This document shows, in pieces, positions 11,515 to 23,839 of a stretch of DNA of 64,000 nt; position 1 is the first letter of the stretch; each line of letters starts with the position of its first letter. Below the pieces are notes generated by a model. It had not been told where the DNA came from, made no database searches, and saw only the letters and a list, made by a program, of their open reading frames with translations. This DNA comes from Massospora cicadina. Taxonomy: Eukaryota > Entomophthoromycota > Entomophthoromycetes > Entomophthorales > Entomophthoraceae. The translations under genes and the position numbers were made by a program. Location of the stretch: NCBI GenBank assembly GCA_022478985.1, contig JAKSZP010014951.1:1-64000 (forward strand). Reading direction: 5' to 3'.

Positions 11515-14500
11515 CTTACTCTGGTTTAGGATACATCTCCCAAGATTGTTACACTCTCAGTAGAGGTTGCTGTAACATCTTAAATTAGAGTTGTAGGGCA
11601 TATTTCACCCTTTGCTTTCATATCACCCATAGTCCTTTTATATATTAAGCTGTGAACAGTAAGAATAACATACAAGATGCCCTCAGCATCAAAAGGTAAA
11701 ATGGGTTCAAATTACCAATTCTTATATTGAGGCAGTCAAACTGTAACGTCCTGGTATATGATATTTCTAGTTTCATGCAATGGAATACTTATCTGGGTTC
11801 CTGAGGCAAGTGATCTATAAAGCAGAGGAGATAGTCTGGTAAGGTACAGCAATCATGTAGCATGAGGATGGTAAAGACCTAAAGCAGTAATCATAGCCTC
11901 TGCTAAATTGAGAGTTGTAGGAGTAACTATTAAGCTTTTGGCATGAATATGTTAAACTGCCAACACAGTAGGTTCAGATTTGAAAAAAACAGCTGGAGGA
12001 GGGGCATTTTTATAAATAAGTGCCATGACAATCCTCCATATAGGATATATTGTGAGTGGAATAATGGTATCCAGTAGGCCTCTTAAAACATAAATAGACA
12101 ATAAAAACTAAAGAGTCTAAAATTAATTATATCTTGTAGTTAATTAGTTTATTGCCTGCATGGAAAATATAAAAGATCTTGACTTAAATGCTAGCTTTTC
12201 CATTAGTAATTCTCCTATAAAATTTATTATAATAAATTAGTTTATAAAAGTTCATATTTTTGAATGGTCAAATTACCTCTTTTTTATCTGAGTTTACATC
12301 CTCCATAATTACTAAATTTCCTCCTTCTGATAATTGCTTTACTTACAATTTTTAGTTTTGAGTTATAGATTCTCACAATAATAATATTTCTACTGATTCT
12401 CCCTTCTTCCAATAGTTGTGTGATTTCCAAGTTTGGTTTGATACATAATTCTTCAAAATAAAGATTTATATAGTTCACCAAAATTTGGTTTTCTTCAGTA
12501 TTTCATCTTATACTTCCTATATATGTCAAGAGGCCCTAATAGGAGGGTAATTTACAATGATTGGTTATCTTGGTCAACTCTATATATTTAAACTCTTTAG
12601 GGGCCATATGCCAAAGGTAAATCCTGAGCTTTTGAAACAACTGTTGCCAAATTCCATTTAATTGGCTTAGCAATTTAATGTTTGTTATTTTTAGGATCTG
12701 ATGCCAATTTCATTAAATTGAGATTAGAAGCATAATTTTTTATTTTTCTGGGCCGCATCACTGAATGTTTAAGAATGTACTTTCCTTTGTTGGGGATTGA
12801 CACCAATGATTTATGACTAAGTTAAACGTTGGTTTTGAGACCCAAATTCCTTATTTTTGCAAAAAGAGAGCAATAATTTCACCCAAGAAAAGCTTGGATC
12901 ATTACAGAAATAAGAAATAAGAATATACTAATACCCTACCAATAACAGGTTGCTGGATTAAAGGTTAACAGGGAGGAAGTTGGGCTTAGATTATTAACAA
13001 TGTCCAAGATTAAAACAATTGCTATTTTTGACAAATCCAATGAGGTTCATATGGAGTGTTTTAGTACTGCATTCAACTATCAAAGTTTGACCAGCTACTT
13101 TATTCAAAAGAGTTTAATTCTTGTTTTGAACATCATATTCCACTTTGTCATCTTCTGAACTTGTTGACTTGATCAATTCTCATTGAAGCACTCTTTTATC
13201 TAAATAAGCATTATTTTGTGATTTGTTTATTACACTATTATCTCCCAGGTTACCCTATGTTTACAATTTCTATTTTAGTTTAGAGTACTCTTAGGTGAGT
13301 TTAAGTATGAATATGAAACTGGTATTGTTGTCGCTATCTTTAAAATTTTTTGATTCATGAGAAACTTCCTGTTTTTTAACATAGTGTTCTGCTGATTTAG
13401 ATATAACTAAGGGTTTGAGATTAGAAGTTGGATGTTAGGTAGAGAGTTTAGATGGGGAAGTTCAACATCTACCCATCATTCATTCAGAGTATGGACCTAG
13501 AATACTAACTAAGTCAATGGTAGTGCCTTTAGGTTAGTGCCTCTTTTGGTCTAATGGTGCAATATTTTGTTCAGCTTGATGGCTGCAGTTTAATCTTATA
13601 GTAAAAGGGTAAATCACATGCCTTCCAAGGGCAACTCTAAAGGCGTGGGAGAGGTGGGGAGATCATCAACACTTTTAGGATCTACAGTTGCCTTTTTGGT
13701 TTAACTTGTAGAGTGTATAGTTTTGACAAAAAATTGCATATGTGAAATTTGAATTAAAGGTTGGTCAAAATTGTCATCGTGACAGTGTTGATACATTAAT
13801 GTATGAAAGTACCCAGTGCAGGATGGTGACAGCATATTCAATAGAAAGTAATTTGTTGCCCAATTTTAATCATCTGGGAAACATGGTTATGATTTGGTGG
13901 ACTCCTCAGACACCAAAGGTAAAAGTAGCAATAACAAAATAAGCTTTTACTTGAATTAAAGTTAGTGAAGAAACTTATGAAAACCCCTAGGAGGGGCCAA
14001 CACCTGTTATTTATTGTTGAGTGGTATTAAGTATGCATTGATGACAAGACAAGGCATGCTAAGTAACAATTATTGTTTGGTCTTTCACAAGCTCCTCTAA
14101 AAATTTCAGGAAGTGGTTTAATTTGTAAAATCTATATCATTTAACTCACCAGATCTGAGGTGATGCAACAAAGAAAGTTAAAAAGGTTGAGGTGATCCAA
14201 GAGTGAATTAGATATACTTAGGTTTAGGAATTACAAAAGTTCAAAACTTCATGGTAGTTTGGGAGGGGTTTACATCAAAAAGGATCAGTGTTTCACAAAC
14301 CCTTTGGAGCATTAAAAATATCAAAAGTTATTTTCATATTAATTTGGTTCATCCAAGCTAATAAATTATGACTCAATGGGTCGGGTACAACCAGAATTTT
14401 CCTACTAGCATAGATTGTGGACTGGTTCAATCCTTAATTTTGAAATAGGTGTTAGGCTATGCAGTTTACTAACCCAGATAGAGCCCCTGGAATAGGTAAC

Positions 14501-15105
14501 TTCATGAAAATCCCCTCTGTTAACTCCAAGAAACTAAAGGTATAAAGGATATGTGGTATAGGGTTTCTAAGGGGGAGGTAGTGACTTAGCAATCATCCAT
14601 CACATGAGCAAGGCCATGCCTTTGAGCAATAGGACTGAGTTAAGGTTTAGAATCTTTAAATGACTTAAAGGGATACTTGGCATGATTAAATGGAGAGGCT
14701 GAGCCTAAGGGCCTATATATATAGTGGATAGCTGTTGTGCCCCAAGGGGAAAAATTTAATGCACTAATCTTTTTATATATGCCAATACAACCTAAACTGT
14801 TTAATCGACTTTTTAGAAATTTTATTGCTTTGAACTATAGACCATTAATATTAACATCATGAAATCTTTAGTAAATGTGGTAAGTGCATCTTTAATGAAT
14901 GATATAGATGTAACCATAATAATAGTACACATTTCTGTACTTTTGGAAAAGATCTAAATCCTTTTATAGATTAATATCATTTATTTCAAAAGGGCCAACC
15001 GCCTCTGTGGCTATATCAAGGATATAAATTGTAACTTGAGCCCTTTATTTTTTTAGTACTAGATGGTCCCTTGAACCCTTATTAATATTATAAAAATCAG
15101 TTACT
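11515..15105. other. 3.6-kb AT-rich block with no recognisable gene
   Basis: Very few CpGs and only short motif-free open frames, for example 13742-13942 on + (66 codons). It is probably old, mutated transposon sequence. The last five bases shown (15106-15110 is agaat) belong to the target duplication of LTR-A3. Confidence 0.5.
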
Positions 15106-15110
15106 AGAAT

Positions 15111-16228
15111 TGTTGGAAAATTGACTGTGGGCTCTTCTAGTTGGCAGGCCAACCAGTATGAAGACTGGTCAGACCTTACCATTTCACCTAATGCAATGGG
15201 GCTATTAGCGCCGGCTGACCCCTTGGCATGTCACCTGCGCCATTTGGGGATTTCCCACCTAAATCCCTACTAAAAAAGTAAATTATAAACTTAAATCAAA
15301 AGGCAGATTAAGCAAAGGGAGATGCTTATTGAAAGGGAAGCTCCAGGTATTTATACTATTTACAAAAGTGCTACTGCACCCACCACCGACCTATCATCTT
15401 TCTGCTGGTTCTTCCAGACAACCACTCTCAGCCTTCCACTGCGCTTACTCACTTCCCTGGCATTAACCATCTCACCCCATCCTTCCTGATGACCAAATAT
15501 TAGTTTCAGCTCATACTCAGCCTTAAGTCACTGGTGAGCCGTATAAATGATTAATATAATTAAACTTTGAATTTAAATTTAATCTTTGAATTGATTATAA
15601 TGCACAAGAAACCACTTGGGTCACTCATTTTGAATTGGAATATCTCAGCATCTTGCTGACATCATTCTCAACTCATCTCAATTGATTGTTTGGGAATCGC
15701 CTTATTCAGGCAATATTTTATTAAATTAAATATGAGATGCTGGAAACAACCTCATCCACCTTAAACTTGGGATCAGTAGTTTCTGTTAACATCAAATAAT
15801 TAGTATAATTGGAGAATCCTTGGCATAAGTCGCCAGTACTCCAATTTAGGCAGTGAATTCATAGCTATACTATTAGTAGTGAATACATTGGCTTTCTACC
15901 AGAACTTCCCACAATGGTCCACAAATGGTAGTTGGCACCAAACACAGATTCCACCAACATATACTAAATATAACTAATCAGATCATACTCATCTATTAGT
16001 TGCCAGTGATCCTTATACTAATTTGGGGCCACCAATTGGCCCCACTTGACCCTATCTTCCCAACTTGGCGTAATACTAATTTTAGCTCAATTCAAATTGG
16101 GGAGCAACTAACCAACAATCATATAAAGTATCAGAAACCCAGTCAATGAGACATTCCACTGGGATTGGGATTTTCATTTCAAATAAAGATAACTCATTGG
16201 AGTATTCCATCTGGTTAAAACTCTAACA
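15111..16228 (-). mobile_element. Solo LTR, family LTR-A, copy 3
   Basis: A 1,118-bp inverted copy of the LTR-A family, flanked by a perfect 5-bp duplication, agaat (15106-15110 and 16229-16233). Shown on +, it starts tgttggaaaattgac and ends aaaactctaaca. The TATA box reads as tatttata on + near 15347-15356, in a gaagctccaggtatttatac context matching copies 1 and 2. This is the cleanest proof that LTR-A copies inserted independently, and it serves as the empty-site reference for LTR-B1. Confidence 0.9.
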
Positions 16229-16233
16229 AGAAT

Positions 16234-16700
16234 TAACTGGTGTAATTTGTTATATAATATGAAATATATATATAGAGTTCCTGTGTTGATATATGTATTA
16301 CATGGCAATATCTTTTATCTTTTGGAAAGGGCTTACTCAATCAATTACATATTTTGATAAAGAAAGTTGTATTTGAGGTATAATCTAATCATTTCAAATT
16401 ATATCTGTTTATACAAAAAGTAGTTGATTTCTTTCTGGAAACCTTTACCAATGATCTTAGCATCAAATGTGGGCTTATTGTCTAATTAAAATGATAAAAT
16501 TTCATTGCAGACTATCTTGCAAGATTTGGTAAATGAGGCATAAAAAGGAAGCATTTAACTATCTTTCAACAAAAGAGTTAATAAGATGAGGTGTTTTACC
16601 TCTCCTGATTAAATAGAGGGTTAATTACTCATATACTTATAAAGACCCAAGATGGACAAGTTTTGATTTGGTATGTACTTCACAGTTTCCATATAACCAC
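16234..16700. other. AT-rich sequence, no gene
   Basis: No coding sequence or structured repeat is recognised; (TA)-rich runs occur near 16255-16275. Confidence 0.5.
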
Positions 16701-16739
16701 ACAAGGCACCATGCTTCTAGGAGCATCATGAATCTAAAT

Positions 16740-16991
16740 TACTCTATCAAATGAGGTTTCAACCATCTTAGTGGAGGAATATTGGCTGAAATGCACGCCA
16801 TGATTATAAGTCCAGAGGAGCATCCCCTATGCTTGAAAAGGAAGGAGTTCCTTCATAGAACCAATAAGGGCAAAAAAAGTTACTGTGTGTCATGTAACTG
16901 TCTAATGAAATTGAGACTAGCCTGCCAGTGGTGCGTAAACACCCAGAATGCAAACCATAATGTCAGGAGCTTAGTTCATACAACATGGTAA
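16740..16991 (+). pseudogene. Cysteine-rich fragment, possibly a piggyBac-type zinc-finger tail
   Basis: The open frame reads ...KGKKSYCVSCNCLMK-LRLACQWC...H and ends at 16991. The C-x2-C then C-x2-C then H spacing, preceded by a basic segment and an HPLC block, resembles the C-terminal zinc-binding segment of piggyBac-family transposases. No DDD catalytic core is visible upstream, because earlier codons run into stops. The assignment rests on one short motif and could be chance. Confidence 0.25.
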
Positions 16992-17098
16992 TGGGCACAG
17001 AGTGAAGCAATTGTGGGTGGCAGTTGATGATACTGTTACCACCATTACTATCAATAACCAAGACGTGGCTGCCACAGTGGCAGCAGATTCTGCCGCTG

Positions 17099-18257
17099 TT
17101 AACTCTTTTGGGCCCACGGGGGCCCTGAATTCACTGTGGTTTTATAGGTTGTTGAGCGTTCGTTGAGGTTAAGAGAACTCTCCCAATGGGGAGAAATAAT
17201 CTCCAACAGAAAAGGTAAATTCTGACGCCAAATGGCGTTCAAAAGCGGGACATCCCAAAAGTCCACTAACTCAATATCCCCATTCAGGGAGAGAGGGTAG
17301 CAATGTAGTATGATGGCCACTATGACCCTATCATTGCGCAATCTGGGGAACAAGTCATTTAATAGCGGCATCTCAGGAGTGGTAAAATTTGATTGAAGAT
17401 TGTTTGGATGAGAACCTTGTTTACTAAACAAAAATTTGAAAATCTAACTAATAATTATACCTGTGAGGGATGGTTATATCAAGTACTGGGTGCTTAGGGA
17501 ATAAATGTGCTCACATGAACCAAAGTTAGTGCAATCTCATTCAAACTTGGTGGATTGAGATTCTTCAACTAATTTGACGCTTAATTAAACTACCACTGTC
17601 CAGCTGACTCTTGCTCAAAACTTGCCACTAAATTTTCCCTCCCTCCGTGATTCTGCTCAGCAGATAAGTGATGCTTTGTCTGTAGGGATACTGGTTGTGC
17701 CTGTGGCCAGGTCACATAGGGGTGATCCCATTGGGTATTGAAAGTATTTGACGCCCTTAAAACGACTAAGATTGGGCCCCCTCTTCCAGTGGAAGGGAAA
17801 CATCCTGGTGGGGTTGGACCTGATTTTACCATGACTGGCTCTATTCTGCTGCCCCTCAATCTATTGAATTTACTAGCCCCTTCATCAGGACCTGAAATTA
17901 GAGCTGGGGAGATATGACCATCAATTCCACTCTGACGGTGGCCTCTCGCTGCTTCCACCTCCATGCACACCCCCCTAATCCGCTGCATTAGCTCTTGGGT
18001 GGTGAGTTAAGGGGTGAAGAGGGCAACTTTGAGGGGTACGCCATAAGCCACCATTTGTCCACCACATGGGCTAAATTGCCCTGGGTCAAGAGATGGACGG
18101 CTGCCTTCTTATCCCCCTCTTTTTGTGAAACAGGAATTCTGTATGGTTGAGGTGCAGGGGGTGCTCCCCTGAACATACTGTGCCTTTCACTGACAAGGCG
18201 ATTTATCCCATGTAGTGGATGAAAGGTGGTTGATAGCCTATCTTCTGAAGACTTCAC
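17099..18257 (-). pseudogene. Degenerate LTR-B-related coding relic
   Basis: Three adjacent minus-strand open segments (18257-17988, 17988-17590 in another frame, and 17431-17099) look like parts of one broken coding region. The first ends with HLLTQGNLAHVVDKWW, the block conserved in LTR-B1 and LTR-B2. The second ends in a WDHPYVTWP-type stretch whose counterpart in LTR-B1, WTHPYVGWP, lies near 9940-9965. So the homology extends past the first block. The rightmost part appears to repeat a VSERHSMF...VDKWW-like motif. LTR-B ends are not preserved here. Function unknown. Confidence 0.4.
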
Positions 18258-18299
18258 CTATTCTTGTCCTTTCTCACCATTAAGATGTTGCTGTGAGAG

Positions 18300-21200
18300 A
18301 TTAGGGGGTGTTCAAGGTGGGTAATAAAGGCTATAGGGCAGCATCAGCTGCCAAGTTGTCTTCCCCCACAACTTAGTAAGTTTTAGGAAATAGCTTTGAG
18401 TATATCTAAGGAGAATAAACTGAATTTAAATTCCAGAAAGTTGATCAAAGCAAATTTAAGCTTGGCAAGCATTCCCAAGATTCTAAATTGCCTTTTAGTG
18501 CAGTGATCTCATCCTCAATAGGTTCAGGCTTCATAAACCTATTCAATTTTGATAGAAATTGAGATTACCATCCCTGACTGTGGACATTCCCTGAACATCC
18601 TGCCAAACAATCTGTCCATCTGGCAAGCTGTGATTTGGCTTCAAAGATTATTTTTAAAATTTGATGGCATTAATATGAACAAGGGTTGAGAAATCTGAGC
18701 TTGCGTACTTGGGCCTGATATTTTTATATAATAGTTGGTGTGTCATTCCTCATACTATACTATATTAGGGATTAGTTATCTATTGCACCCTATTTTACAC
18801 CCAGAGAAGTTTATAAAGCGGCAGGCCTCAAAATGTTCAGTTATTGGTCTATCCAATTATATCCCTTTCATTAAAAAATACCCATAAACTTTCAATCTTT
18901 TCCTTTTAAAGTTAGTTGCAGTAGCCATTAGCAGCCATATTTTTTGATTATCTGAAAATCTGGCTTATAGTGGCATTTCACCCCCATAATGTTTTAAACT
19001 CTTGTAATTGACTGTACCAATGATATTCTGGCCTCAGTTTGTATGGCAACCCACCCAGAATGGCAGCTTGGCCTTATTTCAATCAGCTGAGTCCATGACA
19101 ATGATGCAAAATCCTTTAAAATCAGAAAACTAAACTATAGAATAAAAGTTTTTAATTTAAAAAACTAGATTAAAAGGTAAAAGCAAAATAGACCAGTGCT
19201 CTCATTTGTGAGGGTACTGGCTATATAAAGGGATTGGGATTTGAAATTTGCTGGTCCTCTTCTTGAAGGCCGCATATTTTTATCCAGTGTAGGTCATTGG
19301 TTTATACTTTAAAAGGAAGGGCCATATTATAAAATTATTGTAATAATTTGGTTGGTGTAAACATTTTTGGTTTACTGCACAGGTTAAAGGTGTGCTTGAG
19401 TTTTTTGTTGATCAAATAATAATTGGTACATTGATAACTGTATGAAGACATTTATCCTAGTTGAGTTCTTCACAATCAATGTTACCAAACTTACTTAAGT
19501 TTTCATCGCTGGACAGATGCTGATTCTCTTCCTTCTGGTAATTGGAAGGCACTTCTGGACAAGGTAAATAATCCTTTCAGTTATTTTACAAGAGTACTGG
19601 AGAACAACTTAACCACTGAAAATCATCCCTTCAACTATAATCTCAAGAGTTGGCGCAAGGCAAACAGTTAATATAAACTATCTCTTCTACTCTAATTGCA
19701 AGAGCATAATAAAAAGTGCATAACTTTCTAGATGTTTTTTCAAAAAAATTTGTATTGTACTGTCTTTATTAAAAAACATGTGATTTAAATGGTAGGGAAT
19801 TAGATGCGTAACTCTTCTGTTGGTGCCACAATAGGAATGGCATCCATCACCAATGAATTTTAACCCTAAAAGGTCACACCAACAATGAATAATACATATA
19901 TTATCTATCCAACTATTCATTATCTACTGCTGACTAGATTATGACCCATCTAAGGTTGTATTCAGAAATAATGTGACCAACGCCTTGTCCAACCCCAGCA
20001 GTTAACCTTATGAAGCTAACAACCTTCTTAGGTGATGGGCCCTTTACCTTAAATAGCAGGGTGTATTACCTCAGGTAACACGCAAGTTACTAGCAATAAG
20101 AGCATTGCCAATGCTCCAGTGACTGCAAAAACACCCTTAATATCAGTAAAAATTTCCAATTGATTTGCACAAGATAATCTTCTTTTTTTAATATTCAAAG
20201 CATTAAAAAGAGTCTTTGAAAATATTGTTGGGATCATCCCCAATAAAACATTATTTATCCATCATAATAGAATCTGGAAAAATATAGTAGTATTTCTCTT
20301 AGAAAATAACTCAAACCATAGTTATCATCAATCTCTCCAACATTCAATAAAAGTTTTCTTATGATAAATTTAAACCCCAGCGGATAGGACAAGTAATATA
20401 TTATAATCTATCAAAGATGGGTAGTGTAGTATTAATAAATCTCAACAGTTGGTTGAGATAGGGCAAATCATAATTTGCTGGCCTTTTATCAAGACAAGGA
20501 AAAATTTCAATAAAGTTTTAAACTGAGGCATAATCAACCTGCAGTGGCTGATATTAAATCATCATAGAAAATTAAAAAGAGTAGTATTATCAAGATAAGA
20601 GTAAAAGGGAGAGTCATAATTGGTAGATGGGAATTTAAAACTTATAGTAAAATCAATTAGCTTACCATAAAAATAAAAATATAAAAAAATAAAAATATAA
20701 AAGAAGGGAAAATAGGATAGTTCATAAAATAGAGGAAACTTGTCAAATAGGTAATGGCATAGGAGAACTTACCTGGAGTATAATGAGATATTTTAGTGGT
20801 GTGACTGAAGGAATTCTCTGCATAAGAGCCTAATCCTCTCAATGTATAAACCTCTAGGAAAGGTGGGAACATGAGAAGTCATATAAGAAAGAGGATAGAA
20901 GGCCTTAGAAAGCCTTAAAGGAAGATCAGGTAAAGGTGTTACTGCTTTCATTGTGTTAGGTTTCTCAAGCCAGCAGTTGAGGGTGTTAAAATTGGTGGGG
21001 TTATTAACAGAGATGGATAGGATGATTTACTTGTGTTCCTATTTATAAAGAGTATGCCTTTAAAAAGTAACAAATATCAAAAGGAATCTTATATTAATTA
21101 ACGCCTTATTGAGCATAATTATCATCAATGACACTCAGGGCTATATACTTCTCCAGATATACCTGGCCCATTTTCTTGATTACCCATGCAGAGGTATCAT

Positions 21201-22305
21201 TATTATCCAATGGGATATAATTAATGGCCTGTATATAACTGTAAATAACTAAAAAGCTTAGTAGGGGTTTGAATCAACTTTCTATAATTAAACTTCATTT
21301 CAACTATTTAGTTTCACAACATGACTGATATCTTAGGTTTGATAGATAATCTCTGGGATCTCTTATATCTAGTCTCCACTTGATACATTAAAGTAAATCA
21401 AATAATGTTAATAATGGAGAAAACCCACAAAACTAAGGTATATAATCAGGTGCCAAGATTGACAAATCTGAAGATTTTATAGATCTATATAGGGTAAGTT
21501 TATCAGCCCTGAGATTAACTACAGTAAAGTAAGTCTAAAGTTTTGATACCTTATATATAACATGGTAAATTAATGCAAAAATAAAACTTAAACCAAGCTT
21601 TAAAAACTTACCACTGATAAGGTGACAGTTAAACTTAATTTCTATGGTGGCTAGTTCAAGTTATATACTAATGGGTGATTACAAGTATAGTTTTATCCAA
21701 TATCAAAGTCACGAACATTTTACATAATTTTTAAGCTAATCTGTAATGAAACAGTTGAATCTTTGTTAGAAGGTTCTACAAATGATACAATTAGTCAGTA
21801 TTATTTTATGATATCATCAATAAGATTTTCATTTCATCCAGGGACCTATTAATTAAATTAAAAAGATACATTATTGTAACCTTTATAGTTAAAAAACTAA
21901 GTTAAAGGTAGTTCCAAACTTATATGAGCTTATTGTGGCCACTTAGCTTAGATTAACTGTAATAAGTTATTGTACTTATGGGTCAGTACCAAGTTCATAT
22001 TTTGCTTTAAATGTTTTAATGTGAGTTTTAACTTGGTTTCTAAAACTTTAAGCCAACGCTACCCATCAATAAACTCCAAATCCAATAAACCAAGGTTAAT
22101 CAAGATGTAAGGAATTATGGTATGGTGACAACTTTCTAATATATAAAATGGAAAAGTATGTGTTATGTATGTATGATCACATTAATCTGATTGGTTCAAG
22201 TTATTTAGCAGATTGGTTGAACTGTCAAATAAAGTGAATAATTTAACAAACTTCTTACTCAAAACTAACAAAAAATATAAGATTATAAATGATTAATTGT
22301 AAGGG
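18300..22305. other. 4-kb AT-rich block with no recognisable gene
   Basis: Only short open frames without motifs, very few CpGs and many A/T runs, for example near 20670-20700. The last bases before 22322 include the left target-site copy of LINE-A (22306-22321). Confidence 0.5.
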
Positions 22306-22636
22306 TAAGTTAGAATTGCAGACTTTTCTCTCTCGTTACAATCACTTTTGCAACCCATTCAATTCAAGTCTGGATCTAGTTTGATAAATCTCATAGAGGA
22401 GATTAGTCTGCGCCCATGTCAGGGAGCAGTTGGGCAAGTAAGGTAAGAGGAGCAGGTGGGAGGCCTGCGGCCTCAAACGTTTGAAAAAACCTGGAGAAAC
22501 TGGCAGAATAGAAAAAAAATTCAAAAAACTGGCAGTTACTATTTTCCCAGAAATCCTTGCTTGACAAGCATGATGCAACCAGTACATCAATACGCCGCAC
22601 TCCCAGCCACTTTCATCAGTAGAATATGGAGTCCGC

Positions 22637-23530
22637 ATGTTTCTGGACATCCAACAAATGGCTTTATGGGAAAAATTTTGTGGGGATGTGCACACTTTTT
22701 TCCCAACCACGGTGTACGTTACACCTCATTCCATGTCATGTGGTTGGCTGGACCTAGGTTTCAAAAACAAGGAGGCAGCAGATGAGGCTGCTGTGGTGCA
22801 CGTAGTGATCAACCTCCCTGAAGGGCAACGGGTCATCAAAACAAAACACACTAGATGGAAAAAATCCAACCAAATTTTCCTCACGTTTGACTTCTTGCCT
22901 ACTATGGTAAAATGTAATATTTTGGAGCAGCACCTGAAAGATGGTCTCGCCATCTACGGCGAAATACAATCTTTTAAAATGCAACGCTTTATGCTGATGC
23001 CACACCTGTGCACTGGCAAAGCCATCACAGTTCTGACCCCAACTGAGGAGATTGCGAAGGACCTAACCCAGATCCCGCACTCCACTTTTATTAATATTGA
23101 AGGGCATACCACTCACCCTTTCTGGGTAACCGTGGACAGCGCGCCCCCCATCTGCACCCACTGTGATGCGTTCAGCCATAAGGCACATGCATGCCCCACC
23201 AAGGAGGGCGTCACATTCCAAGAGCACCCCTCAGCGGCCATGGCCAGTGGAGAGGCGCACTACAAACCAACCATAAGCACCAAAGAGGCTTTCCCATGGG
23301 GAGCACAAGGCTGCTACCTACTGGTAAAGCCTATTTCCCCGCAAGAGCATAAGAAGGCCAACACGCCTGCAGGGCTGCAGCCAAGGAAGCGGCCAAAGTC
23401 ACCACTGCTATCCCACACTCCCAATGCCAGGAGGACATTGAAACCTTCGCGGTGGAAGCAAATTGGGAATCCATCAACGAATCAGATTAGGAAGCCCATA
23501 CCAATTGGGCCACCTGATCTGAGGATCTGA
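22637..23530 (+). CDS. LINE-A ORF1 protein (zinc-knuckle RNA-binding)
   Basis: 297 codons, the longest intact frame in LINE-A. ORF1 proteins coat element RNA in the ribonucleoprotein particle used for target-primed copying. Residues about 85-160 form a region of RRM-like character (FLTFDFLPTMVK...AIYGEIQSFKM). Residues 173-186 are a canonical C-x2-C-x4-H-x4-C knuckle (CTHCDAFSHKAHAC). The tail is basic and proline-rich (PRKRPKSP). The stated start is the first in-frame Met; an overlapping open frame from 22456 suggests that the true N-terminus was upstream and frameshifted. LINE-B carries the 3' part of the same protein. Confidence 0.7.
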   Translation: MFLDIQQMALWEKFCGDVHTFFPTTVYVTPHSMSCGWLDLGFKNKEAADEAAVVHVVINLPEGQRVIKTKHTRWKKSNQIFLTFDFLPTMVKCNILEQHLKDGLAIYGEIQSFKMQRFMLMPHLCTGKAITVLTPTEEIAKDLTQIPHSTFINIEGHTTHPFWVTVDSAPPICTHCDAFSHKAHACPTKEGVTFQEHPSAAMASGEAHYKPTISTKEAFPWGAQGCYLLVKPISPQEHKKANTPAGLQPRKRPKSPLLSHTPNARRTLKPSRWKQIGNPSTNQIRKPIPIGPPDLRI

Positions 23531-23839
23531 TGGGTGACTCGAATTCTCCTGATCTTTGCAACTAAGCTCCAGTCAAAACCAACTTGGCCTTCAACCTACC
23601 TGAAAAAAAATTTTCACCCTGCTCGATGGTGCACCAAACTCATCTGCACCACAAAAAATTCATCCAACATCAGGGAAACAAAAAGCAAAGGCAAAAGCCA
23701 ACATAAAACTTTCTGCAAAAATTAACAAAAATACCAATAGTGTTACTGCAAACACCCACGCTGCCATGAAGGCCCGTGGGGATCTAGAGGAGGCTAGTGG
23801 GCCTGGGTGCCCACCCCCTCACACCTAAGGTGCAATGGG

